Below are positions 1 through 13,200 of a DNA stretch of 64,000 bases, piece by piece. This DNA is from Stichopus chloronotus (lineage: Eukaryota > Echinodermata > Holothuroidea > Aspidochirotida > Stichopodidae). Each line of letters begins with the position of its first letter. The stretch's first letter is position 1. The DNA is taken from the NCBI GenBank assembly GCA_021234535.1, contig CM037836.1, positions 32,392,769 to 32,456,768 of the forward strand. Direction: 5' to 3'. The notes below the pieces were generated by a model. It searched no databases and had not been told where the DNA came from. It saw nothing but the letters and a program-made list of their open reading frames with translations. The translations under genes were made by a program, and so were the position numbers.

Positions 1-830
1 CTTGACATCATGCTAGGTCTTATCTTCATCCCATCCTTCTTGATGTCAATAGGTCAAGGTTTCATGCTGTTCTCCTTGACATCATGCTATGTCTTATCTT
101 CATCCCATCCTTCTTGATGTCAATAGGTCAAGGTTTCATGCTGTTCTCCTTGACATCATGCTAGGTCTTATCTTCATCCCATCCTTCTTGATGTCAATAG
201 GTCAAGGTTTCATGCTGTTCTCCTTGACATCATGCTATGTCTTATCTTCATCCCATCCTTCTTGATGTCAATAGGTCAAGGTTTCATGCTGTTCTCCTTG
301 ACATCATGCTAGGTCTTATCTTCATCCCATCCTTCTTGATGTCAATAGGTCAAGGTTTCATGCTGTTCTCCTTGACATCATGCTATGTCTTATCTTCATC
401 CCATCCTTCTTGATGTCAGTAGGTCAAGGTTTCATGCTGTTCTCCTTGACATCGTGCTAGGTCTTATCTTCGTACTCTCCTTCTTGACATCATCCAGTCT
501 TCCTTGATGTCAGTAGGTCAGACCTTCATCCTGCTCTCCTTGACATCATGCTTGGTCACATCTTCAATGTGTCCTCCTTGATTTTATTCTAGATGGATCT
601 TCATCTTTTTCCCTTTGATGTCATTCAGGATCAAATCTTCAATTCATCCTCCACGATGTCACTCTAGGTCAAACCCTCATCGTATCGTTGATGTCCTGCT
701 AGGTCAATTCTTCATTCTCTTCCTTTTGATATAATGTTTGCCCATACCTGCCATCTTTGATGTCATGCTAGGTCAATTCTTCATCCTGTCCCCCTTAATG
801 TCATTAGGTTAAATCTTCATTGTCTTTCGA
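1..830. repeat. 74-bp tandem satellite with 148-bp dimer order, decaying to the right
   Basis: Units begin CTTGACATCATGCTA at 1, 75, 149, 223, 297 and 371. They are nearly identical but alternate between CTAGGTC (odd units) and CTATGTC (even units), so the amplified unit is a 148-bp dimer. From 445 the units (CTTGACAT...GATGTCA...AGGTCA) diverge and fade by about 830. The left end runs off the window. It presumably lies in an IQGAP intron. Confidence 0.95.
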
Positions 831-3800
831 TTATTGTATCATAAGTTTGCCAACTTAGTAAATTTAGAGCTAGTTTCTACACACCTGTTGTCCTTCACAC
901 TTTTTCCGGCTACCTCCTTGTCATTACAATAGAACTATTTTGTAAAAGAAAGTTATTTTTTAGATCAAACTTCATACCAGTTCCTAGTGTTCGGTATGGG
1001 GTATCACATGTAGTTCCACAATTTGATTTCCTTAAAGTTGTGAAAATAGTGTCAGGTTCTCACATAAGCATGTTTTTATGACACTAACTATTAATGGATC
1101 TGCAGTTCACATTACTGGTTGGTAAGTCAAAATTAATCTTTTCAACCTCAAGGTAAGGAGTGTCAGTGGTTGTTGGGTCTTTGATGGCATGAATAGATTT
1201 TAAATACCAGTCTTTTCATTATTTAGAGTTTATTACCTCTGTTTATTGTTACAGACAAAAGCTGGTCGATTTTGAAGGCATTCCTGGTTTGTGAGTGAAG
1301 GACTTAAGGCATGATATCTTGACTGACTGCGCATCTTGAACCCATTCATTGTAAAGTTAAAGGTCATTGATATGGTGAATGAATTTGGATGTTAGGTTAG
1401 GAGTGTTGAATGGTCCCCTGCATATTTAAAATTATCATAGTAATAATATTTTATGTACTTTGGTAGAGTTATAAACGAAATTTTTTGAGTGTTTTGTTGT
1501 TTGTGGAGATAATCAAGATGCATGGACTTAATTTGCTTTTCTGTTTGATTGTGTGTTAACTCTTTTATGATCCTTTCACGGAATGATTTTAATTGTTTAA
1601 TCAATGTAAGTTTAAAGCATCAGAGTGGAAGAGGAAGATGTCATTTTTAATGTCTTTTTATATGACTTTAAAATGTCATTCTGCTACCTTGGATTATTTC
1701 ATTCTTGGTAAAAACTCAGTCATTGTATCAAACTCTAGTTCCTCATTACCATGGCAGTAGATTCTGCTACGTTTTTTTTTTTTGTAACTGTTGCTTGTCG
1801 GCAATGTGTGGTATGTTCCGTAGTATCTGTCTGCTTCTAAAGTATATAAAAAGAAACTACGTAATGGACTTTACAAAGCAATTCGCATCTAACCGTAACA
1901 AAAGTGTATCTGTTTGCTAAAAAGTGTATCTGTTTGCTATACCAAAGTTAAACTTTCCAGTGGTTGAATGCCATTGTCCAGGCATCTGCAAACTTGATTA
2001 GAATGTTCCATAAATGAAAACAATCAAACAAACAAAACATTTTCAACATTTATCATCATCACTGTGAAAGCTGCTCATAATGCTGCCCTGATCATTACAA
2101 TGTCTCCATATGTTGATAGCATACTCACTGTAGTTGCGTATGTTAATGTATATTGTGGTATGCTTTCTGACACACTGCCACCATATTCTCATTCTACCAT
2201 CTAAAGCACCATCATGTATAAAATGCTTGGTGTTCTCATTGTTTGTCAAGGGAAACTGTTGAAAGCCTGATTTATTCCTAGAGTTTCACTGTGATTGAAA
2301 GCATTTTGCTGCTCCTTTAAATTATACTGTTAGGAACAGTGCAGTAATTGAACAATATTCAGTTTGCGCTCTCTGCTATGTCATATTGTTTTGTCGGTAT
2401 GATATGAATCAATGATAGTTATGTGTCATACTACGACTGTATTGATGATACCATCTAAATGTACTTAATGTCTTCCATCATTTTGGAAACTATTCGATGT
2501 CTCACTGAAATAAATTGATACACCTGAAGTTTTGATGGTTGGGAAATATTTTCAAGAGATATATATCACAAGATGACAGTTAAAGATACAAGATTATCGT
2601 TACTATCAAACATTTACTGATATTGCATCACTTACTTCAATCGTGATTCACATAAATGACCCTCCAGAAATTTAACAATCAGATTTTATCATTTATGAGG
2701 TATGTGATTGGGAATCTCATTATTTGTGTCTTTTGGTAATCTGTAGTAGTAGCTTTTAATTAATAATTTGTAATTTTGTATAAAACCAACTGAAATAGAA
2801 CCTGTCTTGATTTATGGCCATTGAAACAGACAGACTTAATGCAGCTGAATTTCTTCAACCATCAATTACAATTTAAAAATCAGTTTAGAGTACTTGGAAA
2901 ATGAATTTTTAGATTTTAGTCTTTAATCCATAAAATTTTAAGGCTTTTGTGTACTCTGTTGATTATACTTCTTTTTTTTGAATATCAGAACCAGTAACTT
3001 CTGGAAGCAACATCTCCCTGCATGTCATGGTTTTTTGTTTAGTTGTGCTCTTTGTGCCCTTAGATCTCCAATCAGTTTTCTCGAATTGTAGTAACAAAGT
3101 GAATGATTGACGTGTTTTGTATCACCTTGTGCTATCTTTTTGAAAGTTTGCATGTCTGCTTTTCTGATCTTTGCTGTTTCTCCTTTTGACGTCCATGTAA
3201 CATTTTACACTAGGTGAAAGAGACCTGTGTTTGTCTATACTAAAGTTTGAGAAAAAAAAAAACATGACACTATACGTTTTACCTTCAGAGCAATGTTTCA
3301 TATAGCTTGTGAAGTATGTAAGTGTAAAAACCTGAAACGAATAAGTAAATGTAATTTAATTTGTATAAATGCATGAAATCAGAAGCATGCAATGTAGGCT
3401 ATGTAGTAGAACCAACATTCTATAATTGAGTGATATACAACCAGTGTCATTGTGAGAAAGCTTAGTAATATATGGCCTGTTATCATTGCAAGGTGTATTA
3501 GTTTATAATGTCATTGCTACTTTGTTAGTGTATCTGTTGGTAACTGCTTATATTGTTAAAGGAAAACCGTTGTACAGCCTCCCTGATAGTCCCAATACTT
3601 CAAATATAGTTTTCCATCCAATAAGACACCATTCAGTAGTACAATAAATTCATGTCCAAGAAATATGAAGTTTTTATGAATATACACTTTATTCAATCAC
3701 ATGTTGTTGCAAAATTACGTGATTCGTGATGTCACCCATGCATCTGTACATGTCATGTAGTATTGCCGGTACACGCAATGTGGCATTCAGTTCCAAAATG

Positions 3801-4048
3801 ACGATACGCTGTACAACAACTGAGAAGTTTGAAATCTGATTTGGAAAGAAGTTATCATGAAAGTAAAACCAATACTGTCACAACTGTTTGTAAAAAGATG
3901 TGCACTAAGTGCGGGTTGAATGTGAAAAACCCACTATGGTTCCACTTTAATATTAGTTTTACTGTTGGTTATTGTAAACCATGATCAGCTTGCTGTGACA
4001 TACTTTACTTTCATTCATGAATGTTGATTATCTTTTCTCTTTGTACAG
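831..4048. other. IQGAP intron sequence, no exon recognised
   Basis: This AT-rich stretch has no open frame resembling the expected upstream GRD exon (family motif REEYLLLRLFK). The preceding exon therefore lies left of the window or was missed. The segment 3560-3946 between two TTAA tetramers has weakly similar ends (AGGAAAACC against AGTGGAACC) and could be an old MITE. Confidence 0.5.
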
Positions 4049-4273
4049 TTCTAAGGTTGATAAGATGATGGAGATTGTAACAGGAAATCCAATGGTGATA
4101 AGGATGGTGGTCACATTCAACAGAGGTCAGAAAGGTCAAAGTTCACTAAGAGACATCCTGCAGCCATTAGTTAACATGGTCATGAATGACAAAAATCTGA
4201 ATATTAATACAAACCCAGTAGATGTCTATAAGGCGTGGATTAACCAGATGGAGACAGAAACAGGAGAAGCCAG
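4049..4273 (+). CDS. IQGAP: IQGAP exon: GRD, IVTGNP to ETGEA segment
   Basis: The acceptor follows TTTGTACAG and the donor is AG/GTAATT. The exon starts with the third base of a codon and ends after two bases of the Ser codon completed by the next exon. It encodes SKVDKMMEIVTGNP... through NQMETETGEA, matching the helical core of the IQGAP GRD. The region of the lost arginine finger lies just upstream, outside the window. Confidence 0.95.
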
Positions 4274-7200
4274 GTAATTATAAATAAGATGGTTATTGTA
4301 ATAAGCTGCTTATCTTTCTCATAAAAGGATTTCTAGCTTGATTTATATTGGCTGGAGCCTTAGGTACCAAAGAAAAAAAGGAGTTCTGTCTGTCTGTCTG
4401 TCTGTCTGTCGGTCTGATGGGCCAGTTTATCCTCAGAACGGAATGAAATAAACAGTCGAAGAAAACAGCCTCTTCAAAAGCAAGAAACAATAGGAACAAT
4501 AACAGAATTACATTGGAAAGCAAACAAATTTAAATTCCTTAATGTCTATAGCTGTATGGTCACATTTACCCAGGCAATCACCTTCAACTGTGTGGTCACT
4601 TGTACCCAGGCAATCACCTTCAATTGTATGGTCACTTGTACCCAGGCAATCACCTTCAGTTGTGTGGTCACTTGTACCCAGGCAATCACCTTCAATTGTA
4701 TGGTCACTTGTACCCAGGCAATCACCTTCAGCTGTATGGTCACTTGTACCCAGGCAATCACCTTCAGCTGTATGGTCACTTGTACCCAGGCAATCATGTT
4801 CAACGATAGAAGAGATGTATGGTATCGATGTTTACAGTGTCTGTCTACAGTAAAGTGGTGTTGATGTCAGAGTGTCCATCCAGAGTAACATAGTATTGAC
4901 GTTAGAGTTTCCCTTTACAGTTACATGGTATTGACGTTAATATAGTGTCTGTCTACAGTAACATGATATTGATGTTAGAGTGTACGTCTACAGTGACATG
5001 GTATTGATGTTAGAGTGTACGTCTACAGTGACATGGTATTGGCGTTAGAGTGTCCATGCATTGTTTGTTCAGATAGTCTTGCTTTCATTGTCAACTTCTG
5101 TTTAGTTAAGGTAAATATGTAAAGTGTTCAGTTGCATGTCTGGGAGAGTATCAAGTTACAACTACTTAAAAACAACCTCTCCCCTGCAAAAAGTGGAAAA
5201 GCTTGGAATATAACTTACGTCTGTTTTATTGTCTTGATCCACAGCAAGTTGCCGTATGATGTCTCCACGGAACAGGCTTTGAAGCAAGATGAAGTTATCT
5301 CCAAAATCAACGAGTCTGCCAGCGTTCTTGAGACTGTAACAGACAAGTTCCTGAATGCTATTATTGGTAGTGTTGATAAGATACCGTGAGTGGAATAAAA
5401 TGATTATAAACCTTAAGCAGCACTGTGGTTATGCACATAAACAGAACATGCAATACTCCATACAACAGTGTATTACAATGGTAAAAATCTGTTACAAATT
5501 TGAAGGAGGAGATGGCCACACTGCCCTTTCTTCTTTCAAATCACGCAAATCTCCTCATCAGATTTGTGGTGCAAAAATGATATGTGGCAACTTCAGTAAG
5601 ACAGTTACCCAATAGACAGAATAATCCATTTAATTTTTAGCTCACACACCAAGTGTGTGAGGTATTAGAATGAGGCTGATGTCGTCAACTTTTTTCAAAA
5701 GCCTTCTCTTTCTTCATTTTTTGAGATATTTGCCTGAAATTTTTTTCAGTGTGTTTTTTTGTGATAAACTTATTTTTTCCCACCTAATTACATTTTGACT
5801 GGCTTAATTTATAGGTGAGTTGCAATGTAATTTTTGGAGGAAAATCTGGTGTTTGGTTGCTTTTTTGCACACGGCACTCTAATTGAATTGGTCTAGCTGG
5901 AGAGCTATTATGTGTTCACTACGGTTGGGCTGGCCAGCCTATCTGCCCTGTGGGTCATCACATCCAACTGAATTCTCACCTATCGATATCACATTCCGAT
6001 ACTAGTAAATTGACATGCAAATTAAGTTAGTGAAGCATGTAGCTGAGTGATCATTGTAAACTCTTAAGATAGGTTGATAAACAGAGTTGATTTGTTGCAT
6101 CATCAACACTGCAGTGTTTTACAATGTGACCATTGACTTGGATTATCTTATTACTGCCCATAGTAAAGTTTGAACATATACAGAGAACACAAGAAAAAAA
6201 TAAAATAAAAATAAAAAAATTTAAAAAAGTTAATTTAGATTTGTAGATTTAACCTTCTCTACAGACCATAGCTGGTACACCTAATACCATTTTTCAACAT
6301 CACATGTCGAAATAAATATACTACACTGGCATATGATAATGTCATAGGCTTGAGAGTGTGTCAACTAGATGCTTTATGCATGTAACATTTTGTCACCTTC
6401 CAAGTACTATACTTTCATTTTGCAGTGCCACAAACAAAGATTACCTCTACTTAGTTCAGTGACTGCCCTAAGTTTCGACACCCCTGTAGTCCAACACACT
6501 AATGTTTCGACATGTACACTTAAATTTTGACAGCAGCGGCTGATCAGTGCGTCATTACTACGCCGAACATCATAGCTAGGATCCAAAATGGTGCCTGATG
6601 TAATGAATGTGTTGCAACATATGAGTGTCAGAACAAGGTGTATGGGAACAAAAGTGTGTCAGAAAATAGTGCTGTACAAACCTCAGTTCAATTGTGTGAG
6701 CTACAGCGGCATTGCTGCGCTAGTTAATCGTTTTGTAATTGTAGCTAACTATATTATTTTTGTCCCCTTAATATACTTTTTGTGTGCTAGTGGTTATATT
6801 TCACACTAACTTGTCATTTAATTGGGCATATGTCATTCTTTACGTGAAAGCTTGACATATATAAACATGCTAAATTACATTTTGTCACATTTTAGTACAG
6901 CAATCTGACATTCCTAGCTATACTCTGTCTAGGTTTGGAATCAGGTACATTGCAAAAGTCTTGAGGCTCTCATTGCAAGAACGTTTCCCTTCTGAACCAG
7001 AAGAAGATATTATTAAGGTAAGACTTTTCTGTTATGTACATGTTCCATAATTGATATATTAACAGAAGTTCTACACAAAATAAAAAATTTTACAAAAAAC
7101 TGCAGAAAATTCACAGGAATGTGCTCTTTGTTATATTTGCAGATTGTCGGCAACTTAATTTACTATCGTTACATGAATCCAGCTATTGTAGCTCCAGATG

Positions 7201-10200
7201 CCTTCGATATTGTTGATATTGGTGTGGAAAAGGGAATGACCATGGAACAAAGAAGGAACCTTGGATCCATCACCAAAGTCCTTCAGACAATTGCCTCTGG
7301 CAAAGAAGTGAGTTATCATGTTATGTCCACCTATCAGGTGACAGGTACAAGTTGAAGCCAGCGTTGAAATTGAACACATTGCACAAGCTTGTCATAATTT
7401 CTCAGTTCATTGTAGTCTTCATGGTTCAGAGGATCAGATTCTGGCATAGCTTTTGTTTGTGCTCGGTCACTGTTTTACTCAACTCACAGCTTTTTATTTT
7501 AAGTAATAACAACCAATACATTTAGGTTGATCTGTTTGTGTGTATGACTCTGTCTCTTTTAATCATCTTGCACCTAGTCCTCCTCACAAAAGACACATAA
7601 TGTGCCAAAATAATGTCACGAGAAGGCCTTTTATGCATGACAGAACATGATGTGATATCCAGATATACTGTAATGGTTAGGGTATGTTTCTCGTGAGATG
7701 GCATAAACATGTACAATATCATGTGAGGATTGGCTGCATCCTAGTATCCACTCATGAATATAAGTCAGGTCAAAAGGCTAAATCATCAAATCTGTTTCGA
7801 TATCAGACCGAATTGATTAATAATTCATTTGGTGATTATATTTACACATGCCTATTATTAGTGGGAAATGTATCATGAATATTTATGACAAGTGCAGCTT
7901 AGCCAGCCAGTCCTCACATTATATCAAACATGTTTATGCCATCTCAAGAGGAACGTACCCTAACCATTATGGTATATCACGTCATGTCCTGTCGTGCATA
8001 AATGGTTTTCTCAAGACATAATTTTAGCACATTATGTTAATTTTGTGAGGACTCGGTGGCTTAGCACTACTTCAGTATTAAAAGTGTGCATGAAATTGTT
8101 TTATCAGACTTTCATTCACACATACTTGTAACTGTTTTTAATTTTGGTTTATTCCATTAGTTCCAAGGTGAAAGTTCACATCTCTCTTCTCTTAATGGCT
8201 TTGTTAGGAAGAGTTTTCCAAAGTTCAAGTAAGTCATTTAACTGCTTATTATTTCACAAGCTAACAAGATATCTACCTAGTGATTTCACTTTGTTTTACA
8301 TCATTCAATAGTACTCCTCCATGTAGTATATATTTGTGTGTATTGAACTGGTCGTTACATGAATGGTACAATGCCACCACCATTGTAACATGTTACTATT
8401 ACTGATACAATATATTACCAAGTATTATCAAGTAGTGAAAACATTGTAAATACATCTCAAAAAGGGGTGCTTGGCTAGATGTCATATTTGATGTGTAAGT
8501 ATACCTTATTGAGTACAAAAAGCCTATTACTTTGTTGGTGATCCAATGTCAATTTTGGTCAAAAGGGGTCAAAAGTGAAAACCTTGCAAGCATATCTCAA
8601 GAAGCATCGCTTGTACAGATCATACTTAGTGGGTAGGTGAACCTAATTTAATGCAAGATGGCAATTGTTTTTGGTGGAGGTCAAAGATCATTTGGAGTTA
8701 ATAACGGTCAATCTGATGAAAAGTTATAAACACAATATCTTTAGAAAGGAAGCTTGGACAGATCAGATATTTGGCTTGTAGATAAACCTTATTGGGTTCA
8801 AGAAGTCTATTGTTTTTGGTGGAGGCCAAAGGTCATTTGAGGTCAACAGGCATCAAAAGTGAAACCGTTGTGACTATGATATATCATTATGGGAAGGTTG
8901 TCTTACTGTCATATTTGTTCTGTAGGTGAAGTGGCAAGTATTATATTGAGTGCAAACACCTATTATATTTGGTTTACCACGTAACTCATTGAATCTCAAG
9001 ATAGTAAGCTGGGCCATATTTCATATTCAGTATGCAGGTGTGTGTGAAGTTATTGTGTATATAGTGGTTGCTACAGTACAGTGCAATTGTGACAAGGTAA
9101 ATACCAATATCATTACAAAGACCAAGATATGCCACAATCCCCTTGAGCATTCTTTTTTGATTCCTTGCCGTAGGCAGGGGAATCTATGCAGTCCTGATGT
9201 CGTGTGCGTGTATGCGTGTGTGTGTGTGTGACGGTTGCTCGTAAACACTCTATCTCAAGAAGGGTAACTCTGAGTAATTTCATTTTTGGCATGTAGGTTG
9301 CCCATATTGAGTAGATGATCCCTATTGGTTTTGGTGTCCAAATCTTGCATATTAATGAGGTTATGGGGTAAAACATAAAAAATGTTAAAACTGCCATAGT
9401 TCCTTATCTGTGTGTCAGATTTGTTTTAAACTTGATAAGGTTGTCCGTTATTAACAGGTTCACGACCCTGTGAAATTTAATGCTTATCAATAGAGAGGAA
9501 GGGGTAATTTTTCACTATAAAACAATAATAATAGCCTAAACACCATTATTGTGGTTATTATAAACTACGGTACAAATTAGTTGAAAAGCATATGGGCTAC
9601 ATTTTCTCATATTAAGTAGATGGTCTCTTTTGTTTGTAGTGGAGATCAAAGGTCATTTGAAGTCACCAGAGGCTTTTTGCTCCAGATTTAAGGCTACAGT
9701 ACTGCATTTGTAACTTAGTGAGTAACTTCTAGTGTGAGGGGCCTCGGATAAGTTGTCCAGAGAGATAGTCTTGGTATGGGGGGTCATGGGGTCAGATAGA
9801 CAAGGTGGCATTAATTCATGCATTGGAATGTTAATGGGTTTATAAAAAAATGAAGAAAATAAAAAAACCATCCGTTCTGTCATTTATTTGGATATTATCA
9901 ATATCCAGAGGAACAGCTGGTAGCAGAACAAGGTTTCTTAACAATCAAATTGGAGTGCTTTCAATCATATTTCACAACGTCGGAAAGGATGGAGGAAGCA
10001 AAAATATTGAGGAGAAATCATAACTTAGGGTCAACTTACGAGGACTTTGAGTGTGTTAAAAGCTACTTGTGACAAGGAACAAATTATCGCAGAGTCAATA
10101 AAGGAAAATTTGCAAAAGGCAGAGCGCCAATTTGAGGCAATGGAAGAGGTTCATGCTGATCTGGCTGGGCTGTTGTCTGATGAAGCATTTGAGCAAGCAG

Positions 10201-13200
10201 AAAGCTGGATGTTGGAATGCAGAAAGTATTATACTGAGAAGAGGGATTAAGCACTGAAAAAGTTAAAGGAGGAAACTGAGTTTCAAATTAGCGTTGGAAT
10301 TACCTAAGGCAGAAATTCCACCATACGATGGAGACCCAAGAACATTCTGGTCATTTATGAAGAATTTTGAGGTAAATATGGCAGACAAGCTGAGTTCAGA
10401 TGAGGTAAGGTTGAGTTATTTGATTCAACTAACAACAGGCAAGACTAGAAGCAGCATTGATTACTGTGTGTTTCTTGGAGCTCAGAGATAATGTTGACTG
10501 ATGTCATACCCATACTGTACTTGATGTGTGGGTTGTATGGCCTGGGTAGGTGATCCCTATTGCTTTTGGTGGACGTCAAATGTCCCGGTAATTTTAGGTC
10601 ACCAAAATAAAGGTCATTTTGGGTTAAAGGCTTGTGGTGTATCAAGAAAAATAACTGCAGTTGATCTTATACTTGTCATGTGAATAATTCATGTTTGTTG
10701 TAACAGAACCATGTAGCAAGGAATCACAAAGCCTTTTGGCTTTCTGGTTATTTTTTTTGCATAAGCCCTATTGCATTGATCTTCCTATTCTTCAAATTTA
10801 AGGTCTTTGTGTATGAGTATGACACTGTATGTATGCTGTTGAATGTAAGTATGCCCCATATGTATTTCACTGTATGTGAGTATGGTGTTGTATATATAGT
10901 AAGTGTGGTTTTGTGTTTATGGTGCCATTTAGAAGTATGGTGATGTATATATAATAGGTATGGTGCCATATATATATGTATGGGGATGTATGTAAGTGCA
11001 GATGTCATCAGAAGTCGAAATGTGAAAACCTTGTAAATATACAGAAAATCTCAAGAATGCAAAGTTGCACTGATCTCATATTAAGCATGTGTATCAGTCA
11101 TATTGATTTTCAAGATCCTTTTGTTTTTAATGGAGTTCAAAGGTTAAATGAAGGTAGCAGAAGTCAAAACCTACAAAATTTAAAAAGACATTATCTCAAG
11201 AAAATAAGAGTGGAATGATCTCATACAACACAATAGCAGATGACATGCAGTAGAATATTTGATATGTGTTATATCATGTACTATTTATCATAGTCCAATC
11301 TGGTTGGCTTTATGTATTCATTATTGTGAGCAGCTACACCAGGCTGCATCATAAAAAAGGGAAAAAAAATGGTTTCTTGAATTCTGGTTGCACATTTCCT
11401 TCAGGGAGTTCTGTATCAAAGTCTGTGAAGTTGAAGATCCAGAAGAGAGATTTGACATTGACGAGTACAGTGACTTTGTTAACCCAACAAAACCAATCGT
11501 CTTTATGTCCGTTTCTGAAATCATTGACACTCATGCGGTAAGTTGAAGACCCACATTGCACGCATTAGCTGGAAATAGCTTGGCCTTGGCTTTGTGTGAG
11601 CAGATACCCCAGAAACAGCATAGATTTAAATATATATTCTTAGACACAGCTTAGACTTGAATTTGTTTGGTTTGAAATATATGAAAAAAAATATATGTTC
11701 AGAAACAGTTAAGACTGCAGGAACATACTGTATTCTCATGGCCGTACATTTATTAGTAGTTGATGATTTTTATTTGAGTGAATGTAGTAGCATTGGTGTC
11801 TGTTATGAGTGCTGCTCTCAAGCAAATAATGAAGTCTGTGGCATATGTCATTTGTTAATTTATTAAACTTTGGAGTAATATCATGATTCACAGTGTATTA
11901 AGAAAATATTCACTGGTCATTTTGCCAGTTTAGCATTACACCTATTGTTGCAAATTCTCTTTTTAATTTGATAATGTTTTTTATCTTAAAAATGAGATAT
12001 GGTCTTTTCATTCAGCTTGAGTAGGGTGTTTTAATATAACGCTGTGAAGAGTTTGTCAAACATCTCTCACACAATTCAAGAAACTTTTTGAAGTCTCTTT
12101 TAATGTGTATTTGTATGACCATGGAATAGTTTGACCTCTAGTATTCTACTGTAGAAGAGAATGTCACACGATCACCTTTATGAAAATCATCTCCTGTTTG
12201 TTTTTTACTTTTTCGTTCTCACCTAACAGTTATTGGTTGAACACATTGATGCCATAGCAACAGACCATTCAGATCCACTTCATGAACTCCTAGAAGACTT
12301 AGGAGATGTCCCAGGAGTGGAAGACATGCTTGGTAGGTTTATTGACAGGTGTCTCAGTTAATCATCTAGACTGAATCTGGTGATAATTTAACTGGTACTT
12401 GACAGGGTGATTTAACTCGTACTTGTTTGGGGAGGGGGGTTGTATGGGCAAATCATATATTTCAGTGAAAGAGAATATTTCTTCACTGCAGGCACTTCCG
12501 ATTTATGTTCATAACAAAAGATATTGCTGTTTGGAGAAGTACTGCTTTGGACAAGAAACATCCTTAGTTGTCTTAAGGTATAAAATGATATATAAGACTG
12601 GTACCTCACTACAAAAAAAGGCATTTTTGTTCTTTAAAATTAAAGTGAGCATCAAACATTGAAAAATTAGATTGGATGTTGTAGATTGATGGTAAGATGT
12701 AGTAAATGTTATGCTAACCACTCTTAGAAGTATCCTAACGTTTCTCTATGGCCTCTGAAATGTAAAGAAATTCAAAGAATTTCCAATCTGCATTGTCATC
12801 TAATGATGGCACATATTTCCCATAATGCATGGTATTGAGATACGGTTTCAACTAATACAAACGTTGTGGAATTTCAGTTTTTTTTAATTCCAAATTTTCC
12901 AGTTTTCTTGTATGTCAAGGTCATATGGGTTTATCAGAAGTCATAATAAAAAAAGCTTGTGAACACTCAAGCGAAGGGAGTGCGCAAGAAATTTCAAAGT
13001 CAGTGTGTGGGTAGTACATTCAAAAATCTTGACTGAGACTGTTTTTGGTGGACACCAAAGGTCATCTACGCATCATGACAGCTGGCATTATGTTGCTGTT
13101 GTTTGTGACTTGTTTTGACAGTTAAAAGTGCTCCCTTAGTCTCCAAGAGCCATAATTGGCATTTTATTCCCTCTGAGACAATTTTTGTCTGAAAATGGCG

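Noticed and set aside
1..444. CRISPR-like appearance of regular repeats
   Set aside because: There are no unique spacers; the whole 74-bp unit repeats and the setting is an animal genome.
1221..1280. Small acceptor-donor bounded segment (GTTACAG ... GTGAGT) upstream of the first IQGAP exon
   Set aside because: Its translations do not match the expected GRD sequence before SKVD, and the phase is not supported.
4542..4864. Overlapping open frames of up to 103 codons
   Set aside because: They are products of the 36-bp minisatellite in an intron.
9027..9397. Open frames on the - strand, also found at 42292-42501
   Set aside because: They are non-coding parts of the 1.6-kb repeat; one includes a CA-repeat and the frames are not conserved as protein.
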